The notes: generated by a model from the letters alone, not told the origin. Counted from the stretch's first letter, positions 7,798-17,022 are shown. The stretch: 33,389 nt of DNA from Deltaproteobacteria bacterium (GCA_023381995.1 JAMCVD010000070.1:1-33389), one strand, 5' to 3'. Numbers and translations: made by a program.

Positions 7798-8624
7798 GTA
7801 CCTGGGCAATATTGACAGACGTAACCAAATGCATCGGCTGCGAGAGTTGCGTTGCAGCCTGCAAGGACATAAACAAGACGGGCAAGGACCGGCCGTGGCG
7901 GTGGCAGCGAAACATAGACAGCCTTTCCGCCACGCGCTGGACGACCATCGTCAAAAAGCCGGACCATCACTTCATACGACAGCAGTGCAGGCATTGCCTC
8001 TCGCCCGCGTGCGTGTCCGTCTGCCCAGTCGGCGCGCTCCAGAAGACAGCCGAAGGACCCGTGATCTACGATTCGTCGCGCTGCATAGGGTGCCGCTACT
8101 GCATGATGTCCTGTCCGTTCGGCATCCCGCGGTACACGTGGGAGACCCCTACGCCGTACATACGTAAGTGCATCATGTGCTACCAGCGGATCGAGAGCGG
8201 TGAGATCAAGGAGCCCGCCTGTACGAAGGCGTGCCCGACCCACGCGACCATCTTCGGAGACCGTGAAGCGCTGTTGGCGGAGGCGCACAGCCGTATAAGC
8301 AAGGACCCGGGCAAATATATAAACCGGGTATGGGGCGAAAAAGAGGTCGGCGGTACCTCCGTGCTGTACGTATCGGACGTTAACCTCGACTTCCTGAGCT
8401 GGGACAAGGAGCTCCCACGGGGGCCGCTGCCGGAGAGGGTATTCACTGTGCTCGAGAAGGTCCCGAAGATATTCGTCGGTATGGGTGTATGCATGTATGG
8501 ATTTTACTGGATTATCGAGCGCAGGGAGCGGCTGATGAAAAAGGAAGCGGGAAAGCCGGACAAGTCCGACAAGCCCGACCCGTCCGGCACGACCGGCACG
8601 TCCGACAAAGGAGGCAGACCATGA
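7794..8624 (+). CDS. DsrO/HybA/HmcB-like four-cluster ferredoxin with C-terminal membrane anchor
   Basis: The 276-aa product carries four [4Fe-4S] motifs: CIGCESCVAACKD, CRHCLSPACVSVCPVG, CIGCRYCMMSCPFG and CIMCYQR with PACTKACPTHA. A single hydrophobic segment near residues 225-242 (IFVGMGVCMYGFYWII) anchors the C-terminus, followed by a charged Lys/Asp/Pro-rich tail, as in HybA. No Tat or Sec signal is visible at the N-terminus (MSTWAILTDVTKC), so the clusters may be cytoplasmic. HybA and DsrO themselves are exported, so this is unusual and worth checking. It is overlapped by 4 nt with genes on both sides and probably passes electrons to the NrfD-like subunit. Confidence 0.88.
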   Translation: MSTWAILTDVTKCIGCESCVAACKDINKTGKDRPWRWQRNIDSLSATRWTTIVKKPDHHFIRQQCRHCLSPACVSVCPVGALQKTAEGPVIYDSSRCIGCRYCMMSCPFGIPRYTWETPTPYIRKCIMCYQRIESGEIKEPACTKACPTHATIFGDREALLAEAHSRISKDPGKYINRVWGEKEVGGTSVLYVSDVNLDFLSWDKELPRGPLPERVFTVLEKVPKIFVGMGVCMYGFYWIIERRERLMKKEAGKPDKSDKPDPSGTTGTSDKGGRP

Positions 8625-10876
8625 AGTCCGTAAAAAAACTCATACAATTCGTTCTCGATTTGGCTTTTAATTCTCCCTACCGATCTACCGCGAGGGTCAG
8701 AACCGTAAAAGGGGTCCTCTGGTTCCTTGCGGGACTCGGCACTGCCGTCGGCATAGTCCGTATGGTGCGCGGACTCGGAGCTACGACGAACCTGACCGAC
8801 CTCACCCCGTGGGGACTGTGGATAGGTTTCGACGTGGTGGGCGGAGTCGCGCTGGCTGCAGGCGGGTTCGTCATCGCGGCCACGGTCTACATATTCCACC
8901 TGCACCGCTATCACGCGATTGCAAGGCCCGCGGTGCTGACGGCGTTCCTCGGCTACGGGGCCGTGATCGTGGGACTGATATTCGACCTCGGGAGATGGTG
9001 GGATATCTGGCACCCGGTCGTCTACTGGCAGGACCACAGCGCGCTGTTCGAGGTCGCATGGTGCGTCATGCTGTATTTTACGGTCCTTGCGCTGGAGTTC
9101 GCACCGACGGTGTTCGAGAAGATGCCTTTCCCGCGGATATACAAAGCGCTCAAAGCCCTTACGCTGCCGCTGATCATCCTCGGTATCATGCTTTCCACGC
9201 TGCACCAGTCTTCGCTCGGCACCCTGTTCCTGATCATGCCGTTCCGTATTTATCCGCTGTGGTACTCGGGCCTGCTGCCGTGGCTGTTCTTTATCTCGGC
9301 CATCGGGCTCGGGCTTGCCATGGTCATCCTCGAATCGCTGGTGAGCAACTGGGTCTACCAGAGAGAAGAGGAAGGGACAGATCTCCTGGCAGGTCTGGCG
9401 AGGGCCTGTGCCGTGGTACTGGGCCTCTACATGGCGATCAGGCTCGGCGACCTCGCGTACAACGGCAAGCTCGCGCTCCTTGCGAGGCCGGCGTGGGAGA
9501 CGGCGGACTTCATCATAGAGGCGTGCCTGAGTGTCGTTTTCCCCATAGTCCTTTTCTCCATCCCGAAGGTCAGAAAGAGCAAGGGGGGACTCTTTATAGG
9601 AGCATCGAGTACCGTCGTCGGTATAGTCCTGAACCGTATCAACGTCTCCGGCATCGCCACCATAGCTGCCACGAGGACGCATTATTTCCCCGCGTGGACA
9701 GAGTTCGCGATCAGCATAGGGGTGGTCGCGGCTGCAGCCCTAATATTCTTCTTCTTTGTAGAACACTTCTCCGTGTACGGGCCGGAAGAAGCATCGCATG
9801 AAGACACCGGACTCCCCGCTCAGGAACCCGTATCGAACGTGTATATAGGTGCCGCGGGCATAAGCAACACGGCGCTGTACTCGCTAATCTTCGTCCTGTC
9901 GTTATCCATTGGTGTCTATTTTATGCCGGGCAAGGGGCACGACCTGCGGAGGACACCCGTGCAGCCCCCGGAGACCATCAACGCGGGAAAGGTCTCCGTG
10001 TCCGGTCAAACATTATACGGCCTGATGCCGGTCGCCGGGAGCGATCCAGTAGACCCGAAGGTAAACCCGAATACGCATGTCACGAATTCACCGGCATTGC
10101 TCCTCGTCAATAACGACGGCAGGTTTGTGATCTTCGAGCATAAGGCCCACCAGATTATGATCGAAAGGATCTACGACGCGTTACAGAAAGAGCACCTGAT
10201 TACCGCCGGGTCAGACAATACCGCCTCTTACAGCGGCGACACCGTTATAGAAAAGCTGTCGACAACTACCCTGGACGCGGTGACGGGCCAGACATATGCT
10301 CAGACGTGCGACGGCGCACAGCAGGCCGGCACAAACACCGGTTCGTGCAAGCTCTGTCATCACATGAACTATCCCTTCAATCAGGCGACCTCCTGCAGGA
10401 CGTGTCACCGGGACATGTACCTCCCGACGAACATCTTTAGCCACGGTTTCCACGTCGCAAAGATGGACGGGAACCGGTCGTGCATCAAATGTCACAAAGA
10501 CCCTGCTGCCGTGAAATCCCTTCAGACCGCGGCGCCGTGCACGTCATGCCACAAATTCATGATAGCGCACAATTCCCTGATAAAACTGCATGACAGGCCC
10601 TTGGAAATGCCGGCCGTCGGGTATATGGACGCCATGCACGGACTGTGCAGAAGCTGCCACCGGAGAATGGCTTTGCTCTATCCACAGCGCTACCGCAACC
10701 TCGAAAAGTGCGCGACCTGTCACCAGGTAAACAACCCGGACTATTTGAAAGGCCTGCCCCAGTATCCGTCGCCGGGGGAAGAGAACGGACAGCGCTCTAT
10801 TCTCTCGATGGATGTTCCACAGAACAGAGGTAGTTACCCCTTGAAAGAAAACAGGGCGCTGTCCCCATCGAGATGA
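8621..10876 (+). CDS. NrfD/HybB/DsrP-type quinone module fused to a six-haem cytochrome c
   Basis: The 751-aa product starts at the ATG overlapping the ferredoxin TGA, with AAAGGAGG upstream; a longer frame from 8489 was rejected. Residues of about 25-400 are strongly hydrophobic with roughly ten helices and match the HybB/NrfD/HmcC family, which binds menaquinol. A further helix (LYSLIFVLSLSIGVYF) leads into a hydrophilic C-terminal domain with six CxxCH sites. These are CKLCH (Cys576), CRTCH (592), CIKCH (621), CTSCH (640), CRSCH (676) and CATCH (697). In Dsr and Hmc complexes the NrfD-like subunit (DsrP, HmcC) and the cytochrome (DsrJ, HmcA) are separate genes, so this is a fusion. It would carry electrons between quinone and periplasmic haems. 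No frameshift is needed, so the fusion looks real. Confidence 0.9.
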   Translation: MKSVKKLIQFVLDLAFNSPYRSTARVRTVKGVLWFLAGLGTAVGIVRMVRGLGATTNLTDLTPWGLWIGFDVVGGVALAAGGFVIAATVYIFHLHRYHAIARPAVLTAFLGYGAVIVGLIFDLGRWWDIWHPVVYWQDHSALFEVAWCVMLYFTVLALEFAPTVFEKMPFPRIYKALKALTLPLIILGIMLSTLHQSSLGTLFLIMPFRIYPLWYSGLLPWLFFISAIGLGLAMVILESLVSNWVYQREEEGTDLLAGLARACAVVLGLYMAIRLGDLAYNGKLALLARPAWETADFIIEACLSVVFPIVLFSIPKVRKSKGGLFIGASSTVVGIVLNRINVSGIATIAATRTHYFPAWTEFAISIGVVAAAALIFFFFVEHFSVYGPEEASHEDTGLPAQEPVSNVYIGAAGISNTALYSLIFVLSLSIGVYFMPGKGHDLRRTPVQPPETINAGKVSVSGQTLYGLMPVAGSDPVDPKVNPNTHVTNSPALLLVNNDGRFVIFEHKAHQIMIERIYDALQKEHLITAGSDNTASYSGDTVIEKLSTTTLDAVTGQTYAQTCDGAQQAGTNTGSCKLCHHMNYPFNQATSCRTCHRDMYLPTNIFSHGFHVAKMDGNRSCIKCHKDPAAVKSLQTAAPCTSCHKFMIAHNSLIKLHDRPLEMPAVGYMDAMHGLCRSCHRRMALLYPQRYRNLEKCATCHQVNNPDYLKGLPQYPSPGEENGQRSILSMDVPQNRGSYPLKENRALSPSR

Positions 10877-12324
10877 AGATGATCGATACCACGCTACAAT
10901 CATGGCTCCGCAGCCAGCTATTCGAGCAGGTACCCTGCAAGATCGCCATCATCGACAGGGACTGGAAGATCGTGGAGCACAACCACAGCTTCCGGGAGCT
11001 TTTCGGCCCGGGGGTCGGACGCCCCTGCTATGAGATATATAAGAAGCGGAAAGAGCCGTGCGAGCAATGCACCGCCGCCCTGACGTTCGAGGACGGGAAG
11101 ACGCGCATCAACGAAGAAGTCGGACTCGACCGCAACGGCAGGACGGCCCATTACCTCGTCCACATGGTACCCATCATGAAAGAGAACGGAGGGATACCGT
11201 ACGTCGTGGAGATGTCCACGGACATAACCGAGATCAAGCGGCTTCAGCAGGAATACCAGACCCTGTTCGACAAGGTGCCTTGCTACATCGCCGTGCTGAA
11301 CAGGGACTTCAGGGTCGTGCGTGCCAACAGCTTTATGCAGAAGACGTTCGGCAAGACCACGAGCCAGTATTGCTGGGAGCTGTTTAAACACCGTGACGAA
11401 AGATGCGAAAATTGCCCTGCAGACCTTGCCTTTGCCGACAACGATACACACACAAGCGAGCAGGTAGGCCTTAATAAGGAAGGGAAGGAAATCAGGTATG
11501 CAGTAACCGCATACCCTCTTACAGGTGGAAACTTTGTCAATCATGTAATAGAGATGGCCGTTGATGTGACAAAGATTTATCGATTGGAGCAGGAAAAAAT
11601 AGAGGCAGAGCGCCTCGCAGCGGTCGGGCAGACTGTAGCCGGACTTGCACACGGGATCAAAAACATCCTGACGGGACTGGAAGGCGGGGTATATATTTTT
11701 AAGTCCGGTCTGGACAGAGGCGACAGGGGTCGTATAGATCAAGGCTGGGACGTGCTGCACCGGAACATTGAGAAAATCTCTGTGCTGGCTAAAAACCTGC
11801 TCAGTTTCTCCAAAGGGATAACACCAAAAGTAAAAATGGTCAGACCTGCCGACATCGTGCACGAGGTGATCAAGCTTTACAAGGAGACGGCGGGCAGATA
11901 TAATATAGAATTGATGACGGAATGCGACGAATCCATCGCCCCCGCACCCATGGACCCCGAAGGCATCCACGCGTGTCTCGCCAATCTGGTGTCCAACGCC
12001 ATCGACGCGTGCCAAATGACCGATAAGACGAGCGATAAGCATGGCTGCGAGGTGCGTGTGAGATGCAGGGAAGAGGACGGGTGCATAATATTCGACGTAG
12101 AGGACAAGGGATGCGGTATGGACTATGAGGTCAAGCAAAAGGTATTCACCAACTTCTTTACCACCAAGGGCGAAGGGGGAACGGGCTTAGGGCTCCTGCT
12201 CACCCGCAAGATCGTGCAGGAGCACGGGGGACGCATCACCATGGAATCCGTTCCCGGACAGGGATCGCTCTTCAGAATTATTTTCCCGAGGAAAAGATTG
12301 CCGCAGTTTTCCGCTGAGGCATAA
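10873..12324 (+). CDS. Double-PAS sensor histidine kinase with cysteine-rich PAS motifs
   Basis: The 483-aa soluble kinase has two PAS domains (about 13-120 and 130-245), a phosphoacceptor helix with GLAHGIKNILTGLEGG (His260) and an HATPase domain with NLVSNAIDAC, DKGCGMD and GEGGTGLGL. Each PAS ends in a similar cysteine array: PCYEIYKKRKEPCEQC in the first and YCWELFKHRDERCENCP in the second. The sigma-54 activator at 4213 has a related array. No membrane segments are visible, so it senses a cytoplasmic signal. Its ATG overlaps the TGA of the NrfD-cytochrome gene (ATGA), so it is made together with the redox complex. It likely reports the state of that complex to the two downstream receivers. 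Family is certain; the redox role is inference. Confidence 0.92.
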   Translation: MKMIDTTLQSWLRSQLFEQVPCKIAIIDRDWKIVEHNHSFRELFGPGVGRPCYEIYKKRKEPCEQCTAALTFEDGKTRINEEVGLDRNGRTAHYLVHMVPIMKENGGIPYVVEMSTDITEIKRLQQEYQTLFDKVPCYIAVLNRDFRVVRANSFMQKTFGKTTSQYCWELFKHRDERCENCPADLAFADNDTHTSEQVGLNKEGKEIRYAVTAYPLTGGNFVNHVIEMAVDVTKIYRLEQEKIEAERLAAVGQTVAGLAHGIKNILTGLEGGVYIFKSGLDRGDRGRIDQGWDVLHRNIEKISVLAKNLLSFSKGITPKVKMVRPADIVHEVIKLYKETAGRYNIELMTECDESIAPAPMDPEGIHACLANLVSNAIDACQMTDKTSDKHGCEVRVRCREEDGCIIFDVEDKGCGMDYEVKQKVFTNFFTTKGEGGTGLGLLLTRKIVQEHGGRITMESVPGQGSLFRIIFPRKRLPQFSAEA

Positions 12325-12337
12325 AGGAGGAATAAAT

Positions 12338-12871
12338 ATGGTCAAACCACAGGACAAAACAATCCTCATCGTGGATGACGAGCCGGACATCGTCGTATAT
12401 CTGAAAACATTGCTTGAAGATGCGGGCTTCAATGTCATGACCGCTCTTGACGGGGACGAGGCACTGGAGAAGGTCAAAGAGCATGCCCCGGACCTCATCT
12501 CGCTGGATCTGGTCATGCCAAAGAAGAGCGGGATCAGGTGCTACTACGAGCTCCGCAAGAACAAGGAATGGGCAAAAATCAAGGTAATCGTTGTTACCGC
12601 CCATGCCAGAGATGACAGGATAAGAAATGAGATGAGCGAGCTCTTCTCCGGGGCGACGCTCTCCGGCCCCCAGACATATCTGGAGAAGCCCGTGCACCCC
12701 CAGGACTATGTCAACCTGATCAAACGCGAGCTGGGGATCGAGGTGACCGAGCAGGCGGAGACTGAAAAAGCACTCGCAGGACTGCGGGACGAGGTAAGGG
12801 AATTGGTGGCCCGGGCGGACCGGGAGACCCTTGCTGCTGTCATGGCCATGCTCAAGGGTTGGAAGAAATAG
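12338..12871 (+). CDS. CheY-like response regulator with C-terminal helical extension
   Basis: The 177-aa protein has a receiver domain: acidic pocket in ILIVDDEPD, phosphoacceptor Asp in LISLDLVMPKKSG, Thr in VIVVTAHA and Lys in YLEKPVHPQ. After the receiver a tail of about 50 residues is rich in Glu, Arg and Ala and probably forms a helix or coiled coil; no DNA-binding domain is seen. The start follows AAAGGAGG, 13 nt after the kinase stop. It is the probable phosphotransfer partner of the kinase at 10873. A receiver without an output domain may act by protein contact, for example on the sigma-54 activator or on the second receiver. Confidence 0.9.
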   Translation: MVKPQDKTILIVDDEPDIVVYLKTLLEDAGFNVMTALDGDEALEKVKEHAPDLISLDLVMPKKSGIRCYYELRKNKEWAKIKVIVVTAHARDDRIRNEMSELFSGATLSGPQTYLEKPVHPQDYVNLIKRELGIEVTEQAETEKALAGLRDEVRELVARADRETLAAVMAMLKGWKK

Positions 12872-12888
12872 CGAGACAATCGCCTTAA

Positions 12889-13123
12889 CTCGAAAAATGC
12901 ATTTGCAAGATAGGGAAGTTTGTGTAATGAGTGATGCGCCTGCGTCAAACAGAGGTATTCTTCGAATATCAGCAAAAACTGTAACGTTGGTGCGTGCATA
13001 TAAACTTACAGAGGACTATAACATCTATGATAAAAGCTTATATAGCTTTGGTGGATCGCACGACCCACGTTCCGCGTGGGTACCCCGAACGAACGAGCAA
13101 ACTTCCCTATTGCATTTTTCGGC
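12889..13123. repeat. 235-bp element with imperfect terminal inverted repeats flanked by TTAA (MITE-like)
   Basis: The left arm (12889-12922) has CGAAAAATGCA then, after an 8-base insert, ATAGGGAAGTTTG. The right arm (13098-13123) is the reverse complement of the same sequence without the insert. TTAA abuts the outer end on both sides (12885-12888 and 13124-13127). The interior holds a strong hairpin (ACCCACG, TTCCG, CGTGGGT at 13063-13081) and no convincing gene; a 98-codon frame crossing it has no family resemblance and no ribosome site. It fills most of the 289-bp gap between two receiver genes. It may be a non-autonomous mobile element or a large RNA fold. No transposase is present in the window. 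Confidence 0.5.
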
Positions 13124-13160
13124 TTAACGAAGGATTGAACGAACATAAAGGAGAACAGAT

Positions 13161-13601
13161 ATGATACATGCCGTAAAAAAGAGGTTTCTGGTAATAGATG
13201 ATGACAACGACGTCCTTGCCTACCTTTACACATGGCTGACGGACCACGACTTCATTGTCGATGTTGCCCATGACGGGATAGAAGCGGCTGCAAAGCTGAA
13301 AGAGCAGAGGCCTGATCTCATCACCCTCGATATAATCATGCCGAACGAGACCGGTATCAGGTTCTATCGTGAGATTAAGAAGGACCCACAGTACGCGTCC
13401 ATACCGGTAATAATAATAACAGGCATAATGGCCGAGTTCGAGGAATTCATCTCCCACAGAAGGACTGTCCCGGCCCCGGACGGCTATATCTCGAAGCCAT
13501 TTAAAGAAGACGAGCTGAGCAGCGCCATAAAGAAAGTGCTTGAGAGGGAAAAGTCAAAAAACGGCAAGCTGAAAATAATTGCCGGATCAGCGGACAACTG
13601 A
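13161..13601 (+). CDS. CheY-like single-domain response regulator
   Basis: The 146-aa receiver has FLVIDDDND for the acidic pocket, phosphoacceptor Asp in LITLDIIMPNETG, Thr in VIIITGIM and Lys in YISKPFKED. A short basic tail follows, with no output domain. The ATG has AAAGGAG upstream at good spacing. It is similar in design to the receiver at 12338 and reads as the last gene of the redox operon, although the inverted-repeat element between them could carry a promoter or terminator. Two receivers after one kinase suggest a branched or phosphate-sink arrangement (inference). Confidence 0.9.
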   Translation: MIHAVKKRFLVIDDDNDVLAYLYTWLTDHDFIVDVAHDGIEAAAKLKEQRPDLITLDIIMPNETGIRFYREIKKDPQYASIPVIIITGIMAEFEEFISHRRTVPAPDGYISKPFKEDELSSAIKKVLEREKSKNGKLKIIAGSADN

Positions 13602-13605
13602 TCGG
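13582..13605 (+). terminator. Weak hairpin at the end of the redox operon
   Basis: CCGGATCAG and CTGATCGG pair as an eight-pair stem with one bulged G around a 7-base loop, overlapping the stop codon at 13599-13601. Only a short, imperfect T-rich stretch follows, so intrinsic termination is uncertain. It marks the approximate edge between GC-rich DNA and the AT-rich island. Confidence 0.3.
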
Positions 13606-13665
13606 ATCGTTTGTCGCAATCCTGGGCTCTTTATAACATAAGGGACGGACAGGGGGGCGCCCTTC

Positions 13666-16600
13666 TTACATGAGCTTTTCACTACATATAATTCGTGGTA
13701 TCGGATGGTCATCAAGCTGTAAGCTTTGCCGGTCAAACCAATTTCTCATGTTGTATTGATGGTAGAGGTCAATCAATAGTTTTAATAAATTATCACCAGC
13801 TATTCCATTACGTCTGATTCTATTTAATTCTTTGTTAAGTACAGGTGGAAGTGATCTGCGAAATGCTTTTTCAAGTGTATTTATTTGAGCTTTTTCACCC
13901 TCATTCGCATTTGATTCAAAAATAAACCGCAGCTCTCTTAGTATGTATCTTTGCCCCTGCGATAATGATAGCGAATGTTTAAACTCGGATTGACGATGTT
14001 TAACTTCTTCTGTAAACTGATGTTTAATCCGCATAATTGCAGCATTATAATCCTTTGGTATTTCATGTCCGGCTGTATCAGGCGTACACTTTATCGCACT
14101 TAAAATATGCGATACTTCTTTGGATACAATGTTCCCTTTGTCATCTAACAGGAATAGTTGTTGATATCCTTTTGTATGCTCTTGGTTTGGATATGAAGCC
14201 TCACAAAAAACATAGAGTCCCTTAATTATGGAAGATTTCGAAGCACGTATACCATCGCGGAGATTGGCAATACGTTCATATTCCGTTGGGTTCTCTTTCC
14301 GTAGTTGCCTCATTATTTCTTCTGCTTCATTAAGATCTATATATTCTTCTTTCTCATCTTCGAACAGGCTCAATTGGCTTCCACGTTTTTCATAGATTGC
14401 ATACATCGCTTCCTCATTAAGCCGTTCGCTACTGTCAAGAATCGCGGCATCCTCTCCTATTGTGTCATGGATCTCCTGAATACGGTTCCGGAGCTTTTCA
14501 CGTAAACCTAAATTACGTTCTATGCCGGTTTCCGGTAAAAAGTTAAATCCATAGACCTCGTCATGTTCGCTGCCGATTCGGTCAATACGGCCAAACCTCT
14601 GGATCAGACGCACAGGATTCCAATGCAAGTCATAATTGATGATCTTGTTGCAATCCTGAAGATTTAAGCCTTCTGCCAATATATCAGTTGCTATAACTGT
14701 GTTTAGTTCAGTCTCTCCGGTTTGCAACTTATATTCTGGATTAGCTTTTGGTGCGAATCTGCCAACAATACGGGTCTTGCTCTTATCACCGCTATATATA
14801 ACGTCTATGTCACTTTTATGGTCTTTGTTTAGATTTTCAAAAAGGTATCGCGCTGTATCGGCATACTGTGTAAATAGTAATCTCTTGCCATCCTTGAGTG
14901 GTTTTTCATGCAATCGTTTTATTAAAGTTTGAAGCTTAGCGTCCTTTTCTGGCGTGATAGGTTCAACCAAATGGAGGATTTTTCTAAACAATTTCATATC
15001 TTGATCAATGTTCTCTTTCAGACGTTCCATATCAAAATCAGAGGCATTATATTTGCCGGAAGCATCGCGTAAAGCATCCATGAGATCACGTTCTTCTTCA
15101 TCATTCGGCTCATAGAGGATCGACTGGGCTTCATCACCCGCAGGAATAATCTTATTGGATAATGCATTTAAAAATCTGTCATGTATAGTAAGCAAATTAT
15201 TGACGGTCTCTCTAAATGCAAAAACACTTGATTCAAAGCGTTTAAATAACAATACCCTTATCAAACCGTGCAGGTTAGCTCCTGCCCTATGCAGGCTTGC
15301 GTATGGCTCTTGTTTTTGTTTGTCCTTGTTTACATAATGCCATAGACCGTAACGTGCATAAGTTAGTTCATCCGCTGGCAGATTATCAGCTTGTTTCTTC
15401 CGTGCCTTACCAAGATACCCTCTTAATTCTTTGTAAAGTCCCTGATAAGTTTCCTCAATACTATACTCTATTGTTTCGAGTTCACGTTTCGGGAAAAATT
15501 GATGTCTTCCGCCAACAAGCACGTATGCCTTCTTATCCCCATCTATATATTCTTTAAACGTTGATGGATCTACAGGGAGCTGTGTTTTAGCGTCGAAGCC
15601 ATACCAGCGCAGAATATGATTACGAGTACGACGGATCAAAAGGTTTGACAGCAAATCTTGTAATCTTTTCTCACCCTTTTCAATAAGCCGGAAGTACTGT
15701 TTTAGGTCAGGAGGGTCTATAGGCAGAGTAGTTTTGTCGTCCTGATGAAATAGTTTAATTTGATAATACACATCCCATGCACTTTTATTACGAGGAGTTG
15801 CTGTGAGGAAACAGCATCTCCTTCCTGTAGATAAAAATGACTGGATTACCTTGTATCGCTGGGTATCAGGGTATCTGAAGTTATGGCTTTCATCGATAAG
15901 AACAAAGTCACGATCTTTATACTTGATATCTTCCATTAAAAAGTTGAGTGCACCATTCTCGGCTTCTTTTAAATAACCGGAAGAAAGGACACGAGCATTA
16001 AGCTGATACATCTCGTTATAGCTTTCCCACATATCAGTTAACGGGGCAGGACATATAATGAGCGGTCTTGCATGTTCTGTTCTTTCAAAGTGTTTGATGA
16101 TAGCAGCGCCGATATAGGATTTTCCCAATCCAACTACATCAGAAACAAATACCCCGCCATTGTCCTTAATGATTTGTATGGCCTGCAATACTGCCGTTTT
16201 CTGGAAATCAGCAAGTTTCTTTATAATTTCATCGTCCCATAAAACTTCCTTTTCTTCTTCACCCTCAAGGCGATCTTTTACCAGTGAATACAGGGTCTTC
16301 ATGTAAATATCATAAGGTTTCGCAGGTACAATGGCCCAGGACTGTTTCATCTCATGCATCAAGGCTTCATCAAAATCTTGAGATTCTTTCCATAGTGTAT
16401 CAAACCAACCAACAAGCTCTGCATGATTGTCATTGCCCTGCACAACGACATTCAATTCCGTATTGTGCGTTACTCCGGACAGAGTAAGGTTCGAAGAACC
16501 GACTATTGCAATGCCTTTCTCATGCCTGTCGATCTTTTTTCCGGCATGATCGTAAACTGTCCCGTAATCAAAAATATATGCTTTAGCGTGAAGACGGCCA

Positions 16601-17022
16601 TTGGTATAGATTTTTACTTTAAGCCGTTTTTCTTCGATCATTTGCACGAGTGTTTTGACAAGCGTCACACTTTCATCGGTTTGATCCATAAGCTCTACCG
16701 ATCCCCTGATATTAGCAGCAACCTTTTCACTCATTGGCTTTAATTCTATCCTCTTTGGATGAACTTGCTTATCAACCTCATCAGCAACGAGATCTAACCT
16801 GCGGTAACCTTCTGCTAACTGCTCTAAAGTCTCACGGTTGGTGGTATTACCAATTAGGAGGCGCAATTCCTTTACCCCGGCAAGCTTATCGGCAATACTT
16901 GTCAGTCCGGAAAGGAAAAAATATCCCACAGCAAACCGTGCTGATTCTGTGGAACCAAGAATTCGGTTGATGTGATCAACCAGCTTTTCATTTCTATTAT
17001 CTATAATGTCGTGCGTGGGCAT
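13666..17022 (-). CDS. PLD-nuclease-like / SNF2 superfamily 2 helicase
   Basis: The 1118-aa protein begins with a phospholipase-D-like domain (about 1-200) having one HxKx4D motif, HAKAYIFD near residue 144, followed by IVGSSNLTLSG. A SNF2-type motor follows, with Walker A-like DVVGLGKSY near 295, DESH near 376, LTATPRNKS and, in the C-terminal helicase lobe, DILAEGLNLQDCNKII and LIQRFGRIDRIGS. The last 250 residues are charged and helical. Such fusions can translocate on DNA and cut or signal with the PLD domain; a single HKD usually needs a dimer. It stands downstream of several minus-strand defence cassettes and, 8 kb away, an Eco57I-type methylase on the same strand. The ATG at 17022 has only a weak ribosome site, 34 nt after the ATPase stop. 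Its 5' end is duplicated at 20646-20795 and 22913-22945. Confidence 0.9.
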   Translation of the reverse strand: MPTHDIIDNRNEKLVDHINRILGSTESARFAVGYFFLSGLTSIADKLAGVKELRLLIGNTTNRETLEQLAEGYRRLDLVADEVDKQVHPKRIELKPMSEKVAANIRGSVELMDQTDESVTLVKTLVQMIEEKRLKVKIYTNGRLHAKAYIFDYGTVYDHAGKKIDRHEKGIAIVGSSNLTLSGVTHNTELNVVVQGNDNHAELVGWFDTLWKESQDFDEALMHEMKQSWAIVPAKPYDIYMKTLYSLVKDRLEGEEEKEVLWDDEIIKKLADFQKTAVLQAIQIIKDNGGVFVSDVVGLGKSYIGAAIIKHFERTEHARPLIICPAPLTDMWESYNEMYQLNARVLSSGYLKEAENGALNFLMEDIKYKDRDFVLIDESHNFRYPDTQRYKVIQSFLSTGRRCCFLTATPRNKSAWDVYYQIKLFHQDDKTTLPIDPPDLKQYFRLIEKGEKRLQDLLSNLLIRRTRNHILRWYGFDAKTQLPVDPSTFKEYIDGDKKAYVLVGGRHQFFPKRELETIEYSIEETYQGLYKELRGYLGKARKKQADNLPADELTYARYGLWHYVNKDKQKQEPYASLHRAGANLHGLIRVLLFKRFESSVFAFRETVNNLLTIHDRFLNALSNKIIPAGDEAQSILYEPNDEEERDLMDALRDASGKYNASDFDMERLKENIDQDMKLFRKILHLVEPITPEKDAKLQTLIKRLHEKPLKDGKRLLFTQYADTARYLFENLNKDHKSDIDVIYSGDKSKTRIVGRFAPKANPEYKLQTGETELNTVIATDILAEGLNLQDCNKIINYDLHWNPVRLIQRFGRIDRIGSEHDEVYGFNFLPETGIERNLGLREKLRNRIQEIHDTIGEDAAILDSSERLNEEAMYAIYEKRGSQLSLFEDEKEEYIDLNEAEEIMRQLRKENPTEYERIANLRDGIRASKSSIIKGLYVFCEASYPNQEHTKGYQQLFLLDDKGNIVSKEVSHILSAIKCTPDTAGHEIPKDYNAAIMRIKHQFTEEVKHRQSEFKHSLSLSQGQRYILRELRFIFESNANEGEKAQINTLEKAFRRSLPPVLNKELNRIRRNGIAGDNLLKLLIDLYHQYNMRNWFDRQSLQLDDHPIPRIICSEKLM

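Noticed and set aside
12831-13127. 98-codon frame between the receiver genes
   Set aside because: It starts inside the first receiver gene, lacks a ribosome site and spans the inverted-repeat element; it looks accidental.
13666-17022. DISARM assignment for the PLD-SNF2 helicase
   Set aside because: DISARM has a separate PLD protein (DrmC) and DrmA/DrmB, which are not seen; here PLD and SNF2 domains are fused.
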